Shown here: one piece after another, positions 35,331 through 44,960 of the stretch
How positions within the stretch are numbered: the stretch's first letter is position 1
Layout: each line of letters begins with the position of its first letter
Origin: Bradyrhizobium cajani
GTDB taxonomy: Bacteria > Pseudomonadota > Alphaproteobacteria > Rhizobiales > Xanthobacteraceae
NCBI RefSeq assembly: GCF_009759665.1
Contig: NZ_WQNE01000015.1
Coordinates: forward strand, 115,195 to 179,194
Length of the DNA: 64,000 nt
Direction of reading: 5' to 3'
Notes under the pieces: generated by a model
The model's input: the letters and a program-made list of their open reading frames with translations, nothing else
Databases searched by the model: none
What the model was told of the DNA's origin: nothing
Made by a program: the position numbers and the translations under genes

Positions 35331-36866
35331 CTAACCTTGAAGAGACCTGATAATCCTATCCCGACTGGTTTTAATTTCCGAGAACCGCTCGCGAAGAATG
35401 TCAGGAGTGCCCCACAGGTCCATCTCGTCCACTGTGTCCCAAAATGTAGCTGTATCGCCAAAATGAGAATACGTGCCAATGGGGGTGCTGAGAAGCCGAT
35501 CAAGTTCGGGTTCACGCGTATTTCGGGCTACACTAACGTAATCAATGGCGTGCAGGCTCGCTTGTGTGAGCATGTTGCCCATCGGGGCAATGCTCTCGGT
35601 GACTCGCTTCAGCTTATCGGCATTTCGTTTTCTTAGCTTCGGCATGCCCACGATTTCTGGAGAGTCAATCATTGTATCAATGAGCGTGCCCAAGCGGATG
35701 GCCGTGTAGGAGGTAAATCGGTTGAACACCGTCAGTCGTTCAATTTTGTCCGCTGAGTCGCGTAACCCGCTTAACGAAAGAGCTTTGCCAACGATCTGAC
35801 AGGCCAGAAGGTACATGAGTGACAGCGCCACCTCGGAAAAAAATGCAATTATGTCAGGCTGCCCCTTCCTTTCTCTACGTCCAGCGTCAACGCAAACTTC
35901 CCAGATGAGTTTTGTCGCGACGTGGTCGGCCAGCATTTCGGATCTCAGGTCCTTCACCCACGACGGTATCTTTTGCCTAAACTCATCAACCAGACATCCC
36001 GGATAGACGGCGTCAGCTTTTCCGCGTGCGACGTCGGCTGCATGGAGGCCTTTATAATCTCTCTCGGATGATCGGGCAGAATTCTCGAGCTCCGTGCATG
36101 CCGCCGCGTGAGAAACTCGCTTATAATCCCAAATCTGGGGTATCAACTCCGGCTCCGCACGGTGACCCAGCTCATGTGCGAACGCAAAATACCAAAGCGG
36201 ATAATAGAACGCTGGCGTTTGGACGGAATGCCAACGGATCTGCACAAACCCATCGGCCATCGGCCGACCTTGGACGAACGGGTCGTATAGAGCGTGATTT
36301 CGCGCAGCGGCGAAACAGGCGACGGCCGCCACGAGCTCTCCTGCGTGCAGCAAATGGTCCGCCATGAGACGGAGGCAAATGCGCCGGAACTGATCGCCGA
36401 TATCGAAGCCAGGAATATGAGTCGAGCCGCCGAGGTAAAGCGAAGCCACATGGCTAAATAGCTGAGCGTAGACGGCCGCCCGCGCGCTATAGCACACGGG
36501 TACAGGCTCGCCATTGCCGCTTTTGATCGTGAAGTGTGCCGGTAGACCGCCATCCGCCCGGTAGACCGAGAACTTGCAACTAGTAACCGATTTGGCGGAT
36601 TGGATTATCGCTGCCAGGTCCCGCTTGAAAGTGGGGCCGTTGGTTGCGGCTATCGGGGTCAAGCCTGCTAACTCGAAGTCATGGGACGATGCCGTGACCT
36701 GAGCGACGTGCTTTGATTTAACTTTGTGAGCGATGCAGGCTAGATCCAAATCATATTTCGGATCAATGGCTGTGGTGGGAAAATATCCGTCGAGACTCAG
36801 CTCAACCGGCGGTTTCCCCGAAAACAGCTTAGCAAGGCTGCAGCCGCCTCTGAATCGCATGATCAT
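35331..36866 (-). CDS. Predicted zinc metallopeptidase (HExxH), unknown family
   Basis: A 511-residue protein that I cannot place in a named family. Residues 226-235 read WYFAFAHELG followed by His, giving a zinc site HELGH (231-235), and EMLAD (310-314) gives a plausible third ligand glutamate in the E..AD pattern of several metallopeptidase groups. There is no signal peptide. The region is A/T-richer than the catabolic genes. It follows the small EACC1-like membrane protein gene by 20 bases on the same strand, so the two probably form one unit: a membrane-associated partner plus a peptidase effector. It is translated from paired ATGs at 36866/36860 with a weak ribosome site. Confidence 0.75.
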   Translation of the reverse strand: MIMRFRGGCSLAKLFSGKPPVELSLDGYFPTTAIDPKYDLDLACIAHKVKSKHVAQVTASSHDFELAGLTPIAATNGPTFKRDLAAIIQSAKSVTSCKFSVYRADGGLPAHFTIKSGNGEPVPVCYSARAAVYAQLFSHVASLYLGGSTHIPGFDIGDQFRRICLRLMADHLLHAGELVAAVACFAAARNHALYDPFVQGRPMADGFVQIRWHSVQTPAFYYPLWYFAFAHELGHRAEPELIPQIWDYKRVSHAAACTELENSARSSERDYKGLHAADVARGKADAVYPGCLVDEFRQKIPSWVKDLRSEMLADHVATKLIWEVCVDAGRRERKGQPDIIAFFSEVALSLMYLLACQIVGKALSLSGLRDSADKIERLTVFNRFTSYTAIRLGTLIDTMIDSPEIVGMPKLRKRNADKLKRVTESIAPMGNMLTQASLHAIDYVSVARNTREPELDRLLSTPIGTYSHFGDTATFWDTVDEMDLWGTPDILRERFSEIKTSRDRIIRSLQG

Positions 36867-36886
36867 GCCCCGTTCGACAGGTCATA

Positions 36887-37231
36887 CTATTTTTTCGGGG
36901 GAGGCGCCTTTTGGTTCATCTCCCGCATTATCTTTGCCAGTCCATCAGCGTCGAGTTCCTTCGCCGTGATCGACGTTCCGTTGATGGATATGCCGCGTAT
37001 CTCGCCGGGCCTGCGACGTCTGATAAGCGCCATGATGATCCCCGAGACCGCGGGAATGGCAATAGGAGCGATCTGCACAGCTAAATTCACCAACTGCGCC
37101 CCCTCACCATCCCATTGCTCAATTTCTCCGCTTTTGGTGCGCGTATTTGCGACCTTGTCGAGTTCAGTATGAAGCTCCTCAACGGCACTTTGCTCGCCTT
37201 CGAGGACAACCGTCACAAGCTCATCGGCCAT
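36887..37231 (-). CDS. Small EACC1-like membrane protein (predicted conflict-system component)
   Basis: A 114-residue protein with an N-terminal soluble part (residues 1-45), one membrane helix (about 48-70, LVNLAVQIAPIAIPAVSGII) stopped by RRRR, and a C-terminal strand region (IRGISINGTSITAKELDADG). This order is that of effector-associated constant component 1 (EACC1) proteins, which are encoded beside peptidases or other effectors in predicted bacterial conflict systems. The start has a good site (AGGAGAG, six bases before ATG). The assignment is by layout and by-eye similarity only. Confidence 0.6.
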   Translation of the reverse strand: MADELVTVVLEGEQSAVEELHTELDKVANTRTKSGEIEQWDGEGAQLVNLAVQIAPIAIPAVSGIIMALIRRRRPGEIRGISINGTSITAKELDADGLAKIMREMNQKAPPPKK

Positions 37232-37701
37232 TGGCTCTCTCCTGGAAAACTTGCATGCGCCGATATTCTACTGGAAGTTGATACTCTGGACCATCCAGAT
37301 TTGGAAATCTAGTTGTCGATTCTTCGATGTTCCCGCCGAACGCGTGATGTCGCGCGAGCGTCGCGGCCATCGTCCTTGGTCCGTTCGCACCCCGTAAGCC
37401 GACGTCAAGGCGTGGAAACAGAGCGGGAGCTAAGGGCTTAATAGGCGACGTGGGCGACGGAGGCCTCAGGGAACCGGAACAACCCTGCGCAGGAGACAGG
37501 TGGACTATAAAATCGTGACTGGCTGGTTTCGGTTTAATCGGGATGAGCGGCCGCTCCCAGGATATGCGCTTTCGCGCCGCAGCTTGGCCTATCTCCGCTT
37601 TTCGCTGCCGCGCTCGCCGCTTTGCCAGCCTTCATTCGAATGATGACGAGACAGTCGAACTCAACCACTCTCCACCAAAACGCTGAATGGGGTCAGGATA
37701 G
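37232..37701. other. 470-base intergenic stretch without a supported gene
   Basis: Divergent spacer between the EACC1-like gene (minus) and the methyltransferase gene (plus). No RNA gene, repeat or open frame with coding character was recognised. Confidence 0.5.
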
Positions 37702-38709
37702 ATGAGCACCTGTCCAGCATGCGGCAATGCATCAACCGCCAAATTGTTCGAAGTGACGGCGGATCAGGCTTCTCGATCCTTCGTTAATCCGCGCCAGTAT
37801 CCGGACCGCTCTCGAAAATTGACAGGCCACCTGTCGCTTCTGTGGGGCCGCGACACGTGCGATATCCGTAAGTGCCCGGATTGCGGATTTGGCTTTGCAG
37901 ATCCGTTCGTCGCGGGTGGCGCTGAATTTTATAACCTGGCCGCGCCACACCCTTCCTATCCAGCCATGAAATGGGAGTATGCAAGGACAATCGAAGAGCT
38001 GCGTGGCCTGAGCACTGCTGGAAAAACTGCGATCGATGTAGGGGCGGGGTTCGGCTATTTTCTCGATCTCATCAAGGACAACTGCTTTCACGCGTCCGAT
38101 ATCTACGCAGTCGACTACAACGAAACAGCGCAATTGGCATTGCAATCCAAAGGCTACAAGACCTTTTCGGGTGATCTTCGCGAGGATGACTTCATCCCCA
38201 TGAGAGGGGCCTTCGACATCATCTTCATGTTTCAGGTGTTCGAGCACATGGACCGAGTGGATGACGTCTTCGCTCGATTGAAATACCTTCTCAAGGCGCA
38301 AGGCTCTGTCTTCATAGCCGTGCCAAACGAAATCCGAACGTATTATATGGAGTGCCATGAATCGCTCATAGACATGCCACCGAACCATATTGGCCGCTGG
38401 ACGAAAGAAGCGTTTGATTCCATTTGCCGCCGACATGGCCTGCGATTGAGCATTTGCGAACGAGAACCATTCAAGCTCCTGAAGTTCCTCCGGGAAGACA
38501 TCGTGGACAGCTTTTTGCGCAGGGCGGAGAAACCGGGCAGCTTCTGTGAGTTCGTGCGTGGCCTGCCGCGAAGCAAAGCGCAGCGAATTGGGCAGGCCGT
38601 GATCGCACTTGCGCTTTCACCATTACGCTTGCCGGCATGGACCTACGCGGTCGGGAACAGATCGACACTGGGAAGTGCGCTCTGGGTGAAGATCGACAAA
38701 GTCTCATGA
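37702..38709 (+). CDS. Class I SAM-dependent methyltransferase with an N-terminal zinc-binding motif
   Basis: A 335-residue protein. Four cysteines in CPACGN and CPDCGFGF near the N-terminus suggest a zinc ribbon. The Rossmann motif I is AIDVGAGFGYFLDLI, and FDIIFMFQVFEHMD is motif IV/post II of the class often found in polysaccharide or natural-product gene sets. Such zinc-ribbon methyltransferases commonly modify sugars, but no sugar genes are nearby. Base composition is A/T-richer than the flanks, which points to transfer. Confidence 0.8.
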   Translation: MSTCPACGNASTAKLFEVTADQASRSFVNPRQYPDRSRKLTGHLSLLWGRDTCDIRKCPDCGFGFADPFVAGGAEFYNLAAPHPSYPAMKWEYARTIEELRGLSTAGKTAIDVGAGFGYFLDLIKDNCFHASDIYAVDYNETAQLALQSKGYKTFSGDLREDDFIPMRGAFDIIFMFQVFEHMDRVDDVFARLKYLLKAQGSVFIAVPNEIRTYYMECHESLIDMPPNHIGRWTKEAFDSICRRHGLRLSICEREPFKLLKFLREDIVDSFLRRAEKPGSFCEFVRGLPRSKAQRIGQAVIALALSPLRLPAWTYAVGNRSTLGSALWVKIDKVS

Positions 38710-38784
38710 GGGCTGCGAAGGTGATCAGCTGATCGTTGCGAGGTCATCCAAATGGGCGCCCCGAGGCGCGCATCCAGGAGGTCC

Positions 38785-38814
38785 GCAATGGGTCCAAGGG
38801 CTGCCTTCGGCTGC
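38785..38814. repeat. 30-base direct repeat, copy 1
   Basis: GCAATGGGTCCAAGGGCTGC followed by CTTCGGCTGC recurs at 39467-39495 with one base deleted. The two copies bracket the YciI gene. Confidence 0.6.
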
Positions 38815-38959
38815 TCGCATGATGCTGTTCGGCCGACCTCCCGAAAGCCGACTTCGCAGCCCTCTGAGTGAAGGTCCGCCGGGGTCATAAGCGGAATACG
38901 CCAAACACCGATGATCTGGGGTAGTATGTTCTCCTAGCCGCAGATAATAGGAAGGTCAC

Positions 38960-39304
38960 ATGACGCACTACATTATCTACTTCAACCAGCAATGGGTCGG
39001 TGATCACTCCGAAGAGTGGTTTCAGTCTCGCGGACCGTTGGCTAGGGCAGTCGTGGCCGAGATGAAGGAAGCGGGCGTGCTCATCTTCGCCGCGGGAGTA
39101 GATGAAGATCTGAGCAAGGCTTTCAGTGCCAATAACATCAGCGGCGAACTGCAGTTTGGCGAAGGTCGGTATTCCAACGCCCCGGAGTATCTCGGTGGCT
39201 TCACGGTCGTTGATGTCTCCGAGCAAGAATCGGCGAAGTTTTGGGCCGGCAAGCTCGCAATCGCTTGTGGCTGGCCGCAAGAGATTCGGCCACTCCATGT
39301 GTGA
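38960..39304 (+). CDS. YciI-like (YCII-related) protein
   Basis: A 114-residue protein of the dimeric alpha-beta barrel type: MTHYIIYFNQQW at the start, RGPLARAVVAEMKEAGVLIF in the middle and the characteristic ending YLGGFTVVDVSEQESAKFW ... GWPQEIRPLHV. Function of the family is poorly defined; some are lyases or hydrolases. The opposite strand is also open over this stretch, but this frame has the family pattern. It is a single gene with AGGAAGG before the ATG. Confidence 0.8.
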   Translation: MTHYIIYFNQQWVGDHSEEWFQSRGPLARAVVAEMKEAGVLIFAAGVDEDLSKAFSANNISGELQFGEGRYSNAPEYLGGFTVVDVSEQESAKFWAGKLAIACGWPQEIRPLHV

Positions 39305-39466
39305 CGGCTGCAGGATGTGAGTCCGAACCTACGCCGAGGTCGACGGCTGAACGTCTCGCGTCGTTCATGATGCCTGGCTTGGGGCAACCTTCGGAAAAAT
39401 GCCTGAGTAGCCTTAGCCCGTATGGGCACTAGCTTCGCCTAAGCCCATTGCCGAATAGGTGCGACG

Positions 39467-39495
39467 GCAATGGGTCAAGGGCTGCCTTCGGCTGC
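39467..39495. repeat. Direct repeat, copy 2
   Basis: Matches 38785-38814 with one deleted C. It lies just before the end of the VOC gene. Confidence 0.6.
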
Positions 39496-39509
39496 GATCC
39501 AGCCGCCGG

Positions 39510-39914
39510 TCAGGACCGAACCGGCTGCCCGATTCCAAGAAGGTTGCCTTCGCTGTCGTGGAACCAGGCGCCTCGCTCACCGATACCCTTGCTGGCGTAA
39601 TTCCCGGCTATCTCGGCGATCCCGTCAACGGTCTTCAGGCCGGGCAGGTCATATTCCTCGAACGCGACGCCCCGCGCGCGAAGTTCGCGCACCGTTGCCT
39701 CGATGTCCTCAACTTCCCAGCCCATCTGCGTGTGCGTGCCAGATTGCACTCCGGCCGAAACGAATATTGCAAACTCGCCACTTGCGCAGACGTAGCGCAG
39801 TCCACCTTCGCGTTGTTCGACCGGCTCGAGCCCGAGTTTCTCGGAATAGAATGCCCGCGCCCGATCGAGGTCCTTGGCTGGAAGACGGGTGGCCACCTTC
39901 GCTTTCCCTAGCAT
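39510..39914 (-). CDS. VOC (glyoxalase/bleomycin-resistance/dioxygenase) superfamily protein
   Basis: A 134-residue protein with the VOC pattern VATRLPAKDLDRARAFYSEK and, near the end, GAWFHDSEGNLLGIGQP, in which the HDSEGN segment is the usual metal-ligand area. The ATG at 39914 begins the conserved part and follows GGAGAG; the frame is open further upstream. Substrate unknown. It stands alone between the island-like stretch and the transporter genes. Confidence 0.8.
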   Translation of the reverse strand: MLGKAKVATRLPAKDLDRARAFYSEKLGLEPVEQREGGLRYVCASGEFAIFVSAGVQSGTHTQMGWEVEDIEATVRELRARGVAFEEYDLPGLKTVDGIAEIAGNYASKGIGERGAWFHDSEGNLLGIGQPVRS

Positions 39915-40257
39915 TCTTCTCTCCTTCCCACAGCAAATGGATTGCAAAGCTTGCGCCGTTACGTGCGCCGGCCGTCGTACAACGTTGAAGCCGCCGTCTG
40001 GTGTGACGAGGCAGGACCGCGCCTGGCGGTTCACATCGGAGATCTCAGATGTCCGAGTTGGCCGCGAAGCCATAGGATCCAAGGACGGCGCGATGATGAC
40101 ACTATGCCACTGTTTTGCCCGACGGATCAAGCAGATTTCGTAAAATCCGTAGTTGTCCAGTGTTAAGCCATTGATATCGCTGGCGCGGGCTACTGTGCAT
40201 GGGGTTGTTTTCGAATATTCTTGTTGTGCGGCTCGCCGGGCCTGATCCGGCCCGGTG
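39915..40257. other. Intergenic stretch, with a hairpin just after livF
   Basis: No gene is supported. Apart from the hairpin at 40236-40255 nothing was recognised. Confidence 0.5.
40236..40255 (-). terminator. Stem-loop after the livF-type gene
   Basis: CCGGGCC-TGATCC-GGCCCGG is a perfect 7-bp stem located two bases after the stop of the minus-strand gene. No T-run follows on that strand, so it is a weak intrinsic terminator or an RNA-stabilising hairpin. Confidence 0.45.
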
Positions 40258-40967
<710 letters not shown>

Positions 40968-40971
<4 letters not shown>

Positions 40972-42737
40972 GCGACGCCTCCGAGATAGGCCTCTTGAAC
41001 CCGCTCGTCGCTGCGGATCGCCGCTGGCGCGCCCTCGCAGAGCTTGGATCCGAAATCGAGCACGACGATGCGATCGACCAGCGACATCACGAATTCCATG
41101 TCGTGCTCGACGATCAGGATCGTCAGATGGTCCGCCCGTAGCGACCTCAGGAGTTCGGCAAGCCGCAGCTTCTCCTGGCGGCGCAGGCCCGCCGCCGGCT
41201 CGTCGAGCACGAGCAGCGTCGGGTCCGCAGCAAGCGCGCGTGCGATCTCGAGGATGCGCTGATTGCCGAGCGGCAGATTGCCGGCGAGCTCGAACGGCTT
41301 GTCGCCGAGCCCGACGCGTTCGAGCTGCATCAAGGCCTCGTGCCGGGCGCTGGCTTCCTCGCGCTGGTTGAGGCGGAACGCGCCGGCAAGCAGGCCTGCG
41401 CCTGTGCGGGCATAGGTGCCGAGCATCACGTTTTCCAGCAAGCTCATGCGCGGCCTGAGCTTCACATGCTGGAAGGTCCGCGCGATGCCCGCCTTGGCGA
41501 TGCGCGATTGCGCCTCGCGCGTGATCGGCCGTCCCGTGAAGACGATCTCGCCCTTGTTGACCCTGAGCGCGCCGGTCAGGCAGTTGAACATCGTGCTCTT
41601 GCCGGCGCCGTTCGGTCCGATGACGGCGAGGATCTCGCCCGACCGCACCTCAAAGCTGACATTGTTGACGGCGATCAGGCCGCCGAACCGCCGCTCGGCG
41701 CCGTCGACTTTCAGCAGGAGCTCGCCCGGCGCGGGCTGCGCACGGCGGGGCAGGGGCGGGGCGGGCTGCGGCCGCTCGCGCTGGAGCTTCGGCAAATAGC
41801 GCGCGACGAAGGGCACGATGCCCTGCCGTGCCCATTGCAGAAAGAGGATGAACAGCGCGGAGAAGGCGACGATCTCGAGCTGACCGGAGGCGCCCTTGGC
41901 GATCAGCGGCAGATAGTCCTGCACGCTGTTCTTGAGCAGGGTGACGATGGCGGCGCCGACGACACCGCCGAGCAGGCTGCCGGCGCCGCCGACCATCGAC
42001 ATCATCAGATATTCGATGCCCATGCCGGCATCGAACGGACCCGGGCTGATGAAGCGGCTCATATGGGCGTAGAGCCAGCCCGAGAGCGAGGCCAGGAAAG
42101 CCGCGATCACGAAGGTCACGAGCTTGATCTGGAACGCGTTGATGCCGAGGCTCTCGACCAGCGTGTTGCCGCCGCGAAGCGCCCGCATGGCGCGGCCGAT
42201 GCGGGAGTCCAGCAGGTTGTAGCCGAGGAACAGCACGGCGGCGACGATGCCCCAGATCAGGAAATAGATCTGTGCGCTCGTGACCAGCGCGAACGAGCCG
42301 AAGCTGATCGGCGGGATCGAGGAGATGCCGTTGAAGCGTCCCAGCCCCTCGACATTGCCGAACAGGAAACCGATGGCGAGGCCCCAGGCGACGGTCGACA
42401 GCGACAGGAAATGGCCCTGAAGCCGCAGCGTGACGACGCCGAGGATCGCGGCGACCCCGCAAGTCAGCGCCACGCCGAACACGAGGCCAAGCCATGGCGA
42501 ATAGCCGTTGAGGGCCGACACCCATGCCGTCGCATAGGCCGCGACGCCGACGAATGCGGCCTGTCCGAACGACACGATGCCGCCGACGCCGGTCAGCAGC
42601 GCGAGCCCGATGGCGACGAGCGAATAGATGCCGATATAGTTCATCAGCGTGATGCTGAACGGGCTGAGCACGAAGGGCGCCAGCGCAAGGCACACCACCG
42701 CGGCCAGCGCGGCAAGCTGAACATGAAAGCGCGTCAT
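40968..42737 (-). CDS. Fused ABC permease-ATPase (LivM-LivG)
   Basis: A 589-residue fusion. Residues 1 to about 310 are a LivM-type permease (about eight to ten membrane segments; GVGGIVSFGQAAFVGVAAYA is the typical signature). A Pro-rich linker (residues about 310-345) leads to a LivG-type ATPase with Walker A GPNGAGKST, a QHVKLRPRMSLLENVMLG segment and Walker B LLVLDEPAAGL. The frame is continuous, so this is a real fusion, which occurs in several proteobacterial Liv-type systems. It overlaps livH by four bases. Confidence 0.92.
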
Positions 42738-43777
42738 TCCTCGATCTCCTCCTCGGAATGCAGCGAAGCGAGGGATCGCCAGATCAGGATCGGGATCAGG
42801 AGCGAGAACACGATGACATCCTTCAGCGCGCTGCTCTCGAAGGATGCGAAGCTTTCGAGGATGCCGACGCCGACCGCACCGATCGCGGCCCCGGGATAGC
42901 TGGTCATGCCGCCGACGATGGCGCCGACGAACGCCTTGAGGCCGATCAGGAAGCCGGAGTCATAGAACACCGTGTTGACAGGCGCGATCAGGATGCCCGA
43001 GACGCCGGCCATCAGCGAGCCGAGCAGATAGGCGATCGTTCCGGCGCGCGCGGGCCGGATTCCCATCAGCCGCGATCCGGTGCGGTTGACCGCGGTGGCG
43101 CGCAGGGATTTGCCGACCAGCGTGAAGTCGAAGAAGAGATAGAGCAGGCCGCTGAAGACCAGCGCCGCGATCACGATCAGCATGGTCTGACCCGAGATCA
43201 GCACGCCGGCGAACTCGGTCGAGAGCGACGTCAGCGGCTCGGTCCTGACGCCCTCGGGTCCGAAGAACAGGAGGCCGAGGCCGACCAGCGCGAAGTGCAA
43301 TGCGACGGAGACGGTCAGCAGCAGCAGCACCGTTCCGTCGGCGATCGGGCGGAAGACGATCCGATCCAGCAGCGGGGAGATGGGCGTGATCAGCATCAGC
43401 GCCAGCACGAGCCGGATGGCGAGGGGCGGGTCCATTCGCATGACAAGCCAGGCGGCGCCGACCACGGCCAGGGGAAGCACGAGGTAGAAGAGAAGCGCGC
43501 GCGGCAGGAGGCGAAGCTCGCTGGCGCGCAGGAGCGAGATGATTTCGATCAGGGTCGCAAGACAGGCCAGGATCACGACCAGCGCTCCGGTGCCCGGAAA
43601 GCGCTTGGCGTCGAGCGCTGCAAGCGTGAGCGCGGTGAATGCGGCGATGTCGCCAAAGGGAATGAAGATGACCCGCGTCACCGTGAAAATGAGGACCGTT
43701 CCGATCGCCACCAGCGCATAGACTGCGCCGGTGGCGATCCCGTCGATCGCAAGAATGGCTGCGATGTCGCTCGTCAT
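42734..43777 (-). CDS. livH: Branched-chain amino acid-type ABC permease (LivH)
   Basis: A 347-residue membrane protein with the LivH N-terminus (AIDGIATGAVYALVAIGTVLIF), a central FTLVGKSLRATAVNRTGSRLMGI loop that contacts the ATPase, and GALVGGMTSYPG-like C-terminal segments. The ATG at 43777 precedes the first membrane segment; an earlier frame adds 33 Arg/Ser-rich residues. It follows the binding-protein gene by about 35 bases. Confidence 0.9.
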   Translation of the reverse strand: MTSDIAAILAIDGIATGAVYALVAIGTVLIFTVTRVIFIPFGDIAAFTALTLAALDAKRFPGTGALVVILACLATLIEIISLLRASELRLLPRALLFYLVLPLAVVGAAWLVMRMDPPLAIRLVLALMLITPISPLLDRIVFRPIADGTVLLLLTVSVALHFALVGLGLLFFGPEGVRTEPLTSLSTEFAGVLISGQTMLIVIAALVFSGLLYLFFDFTLVGKSLRATAVNRTGSRLMGIRPARAGTIAYLLGSLMAGVSGILIAPVNTVFYDSGFLIGLKAFVGAIVGGMTSYPGAAIGAVGVGILESFASFESSALKDVIVFSLLIPILIWRSLASLHSEEEIEE

Positions 43778-43811
43778 TGAGACGCCGTTCCCCCGTTCTG
43801 ACTGTCTGCGC

Positions 43812-44960
43812 TTACGGCGTGTACTTCCAGGCGCCGCCGGTGAGGCGCACCACGACCAGCGAGCGCTCGTCGACACCGGTCACGGCGCCCGGCTTGAAAT
43901 TGTAGACGGCATGCACGCCCGGCAGCTCCTTGGTGCTGAGGATCGCATCGCGCAGCGCCGTGCGGAATTCGGCGGTACCGGGCTTTGCGCTCTTCAGCGC
44001 GCGCTCGGCGGCGTTGGCGAAGATCAGCCAGGCGTCGAACGAGTAGGCGGAGAAGCCGTCGGTGGTCGGAATGTTGTGGGTCTTCTGGTAGACCGCGCGG
44101 AAATCCAGCGCGATCTTCTTGGCGAAGTGCTCGTCGGGAAGCTGCTCGGCCACGATCACCGGGCCGGCGGAGACCTGGATGCCTTCGGCCGCCTTGCCGC
44201 CGACGTTCACGAAGTCCGGGTTGACCAGTGCCACCGTGCCGTAGGTGTTTCCCTTGAAGCCGCGCTCGGCGAGGCTGAGAAGCGGCAGGGCGCCCTGCGT
44301 GCCCGAACCGCCGTCGAGCACGGCGTCGGGACGCGCGGCCATGACCTTGAGGATCTGCGCGGTCACCGAGGTGTCGGTGCGGGCATAACGTTCGTTGGTC
44401 TGCAGCTTGATCTCGCCGGCAGCTTCCGCCGCCTTGGCGCCGTTGTAGACGAGGTCGCCCCACGCATCCGAGAAGCCGATATAGCCGATGTTCTTCATGC
44501 CATCGCGCTTCATGCGATCGGCGACGATCTTGACGAGGAGGGAGGCCGGCTGCGGCACCGAGACGACCCATTGCTCCGGCGATTCCGGCAGCTTGCCGAT
44601 CGGCGAGACCGCGATCATCGGCACCTTCAATTCGCTCGCCACCGCCGCCATGGCGATGGTCGACGGCGCCGTGGCGGTCCCGATCAACAGGTCGACCTTC
44701 TCTTCTTCCACCAGCTTGCGCGCGTTGCGGGTGGCGGCCGACGGATCGGAGCCGTCGTCGAGCTGGATCAGGCGGACGGTCTCGCCGTTGATCGTCTTCT
44801 TGTATTCGTAGGCGGCATTGATGCCGCGCCCGTAGGGAATGCCGATCGACGAACCGTTGCCGCTCAGCGACGTGACGAAGCCGATGGTGATGTCGGCCTG
44901 CGCAGCCGGCGCTGCCAGGACGCCGGCAGCGAGTGCGAGGAAGCTCAGAGTCTTTCGCAT
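43812..44960 (-). CDS. Liv-type ABC transporter periplasmic binding protein (1)
   Basis: A 382-residue protein with a cleavable signal peptide (MRKTLSFLALAAGVLAAPAAQA) and a periplasmic binding fold: ITIGFVTSLSGNGSSIGIPYGRG, then LIQLDDGSDPSAATRNARKL. GGAGGAG lies before the ATG. It leads the operon with livH, livM-livG and livF. A clearly related copy lies at 50133. Both are in a catabolic region, so the ligand is probably an aromatic acid. Confidence 0.9.
   Translation of the reverse strand: MRKTLSFLALAAGVLAAPAAQADITIGFVTSLSGNGSSIGIPYGRGINAAYEYKKTINGETVRLIQLDDGSDPSAATRNARKLVEEEKVDLLIGTATAPSTIAMAAVASELKVPMIAVSPIGKLPESPEQWVVSVPQPASLLVKIVADRMKRDGMKNIGYIGFSDAWGDLVYNGAKAAEAAGEIKLQTNERYARTDTSVTAQILKVMAARPDAVLDGGSGTQGALPLLSLAERGFKGNTYGTVALVNPDFVNVGGKAAEGIQVSAGPVIVAEQLPDEHFAKKIALDFRAVYQKTHNIPTTDGFSAYSFDAWLIFANAAERALKSAKPGTAEFRTALRDAILSTKELPGVHAVYNFKPGAVTGVDERSLVVVRLTGGAWKYTP

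Noticed and set aside
37232..37701. tRNA or integrase attachment site at the edge of the A/T-richer block
   Set aside because: No cloverleaf, no recombinase gene and no duplicated tRNA end was found by eye.
38885..39298. 137-codon minus-strand frame over the YciI gene
   Set aside because: Only the plus frame shows the YCII-related pattern and a ribosome-binding site.
41340..42899. 519-codon plus-strand frame opposite the LivM-LivG fusion
   Set aside because: The minus strand carries membrane segments and ATPase motifs; the plus frame is a charged, domain-free shadow.
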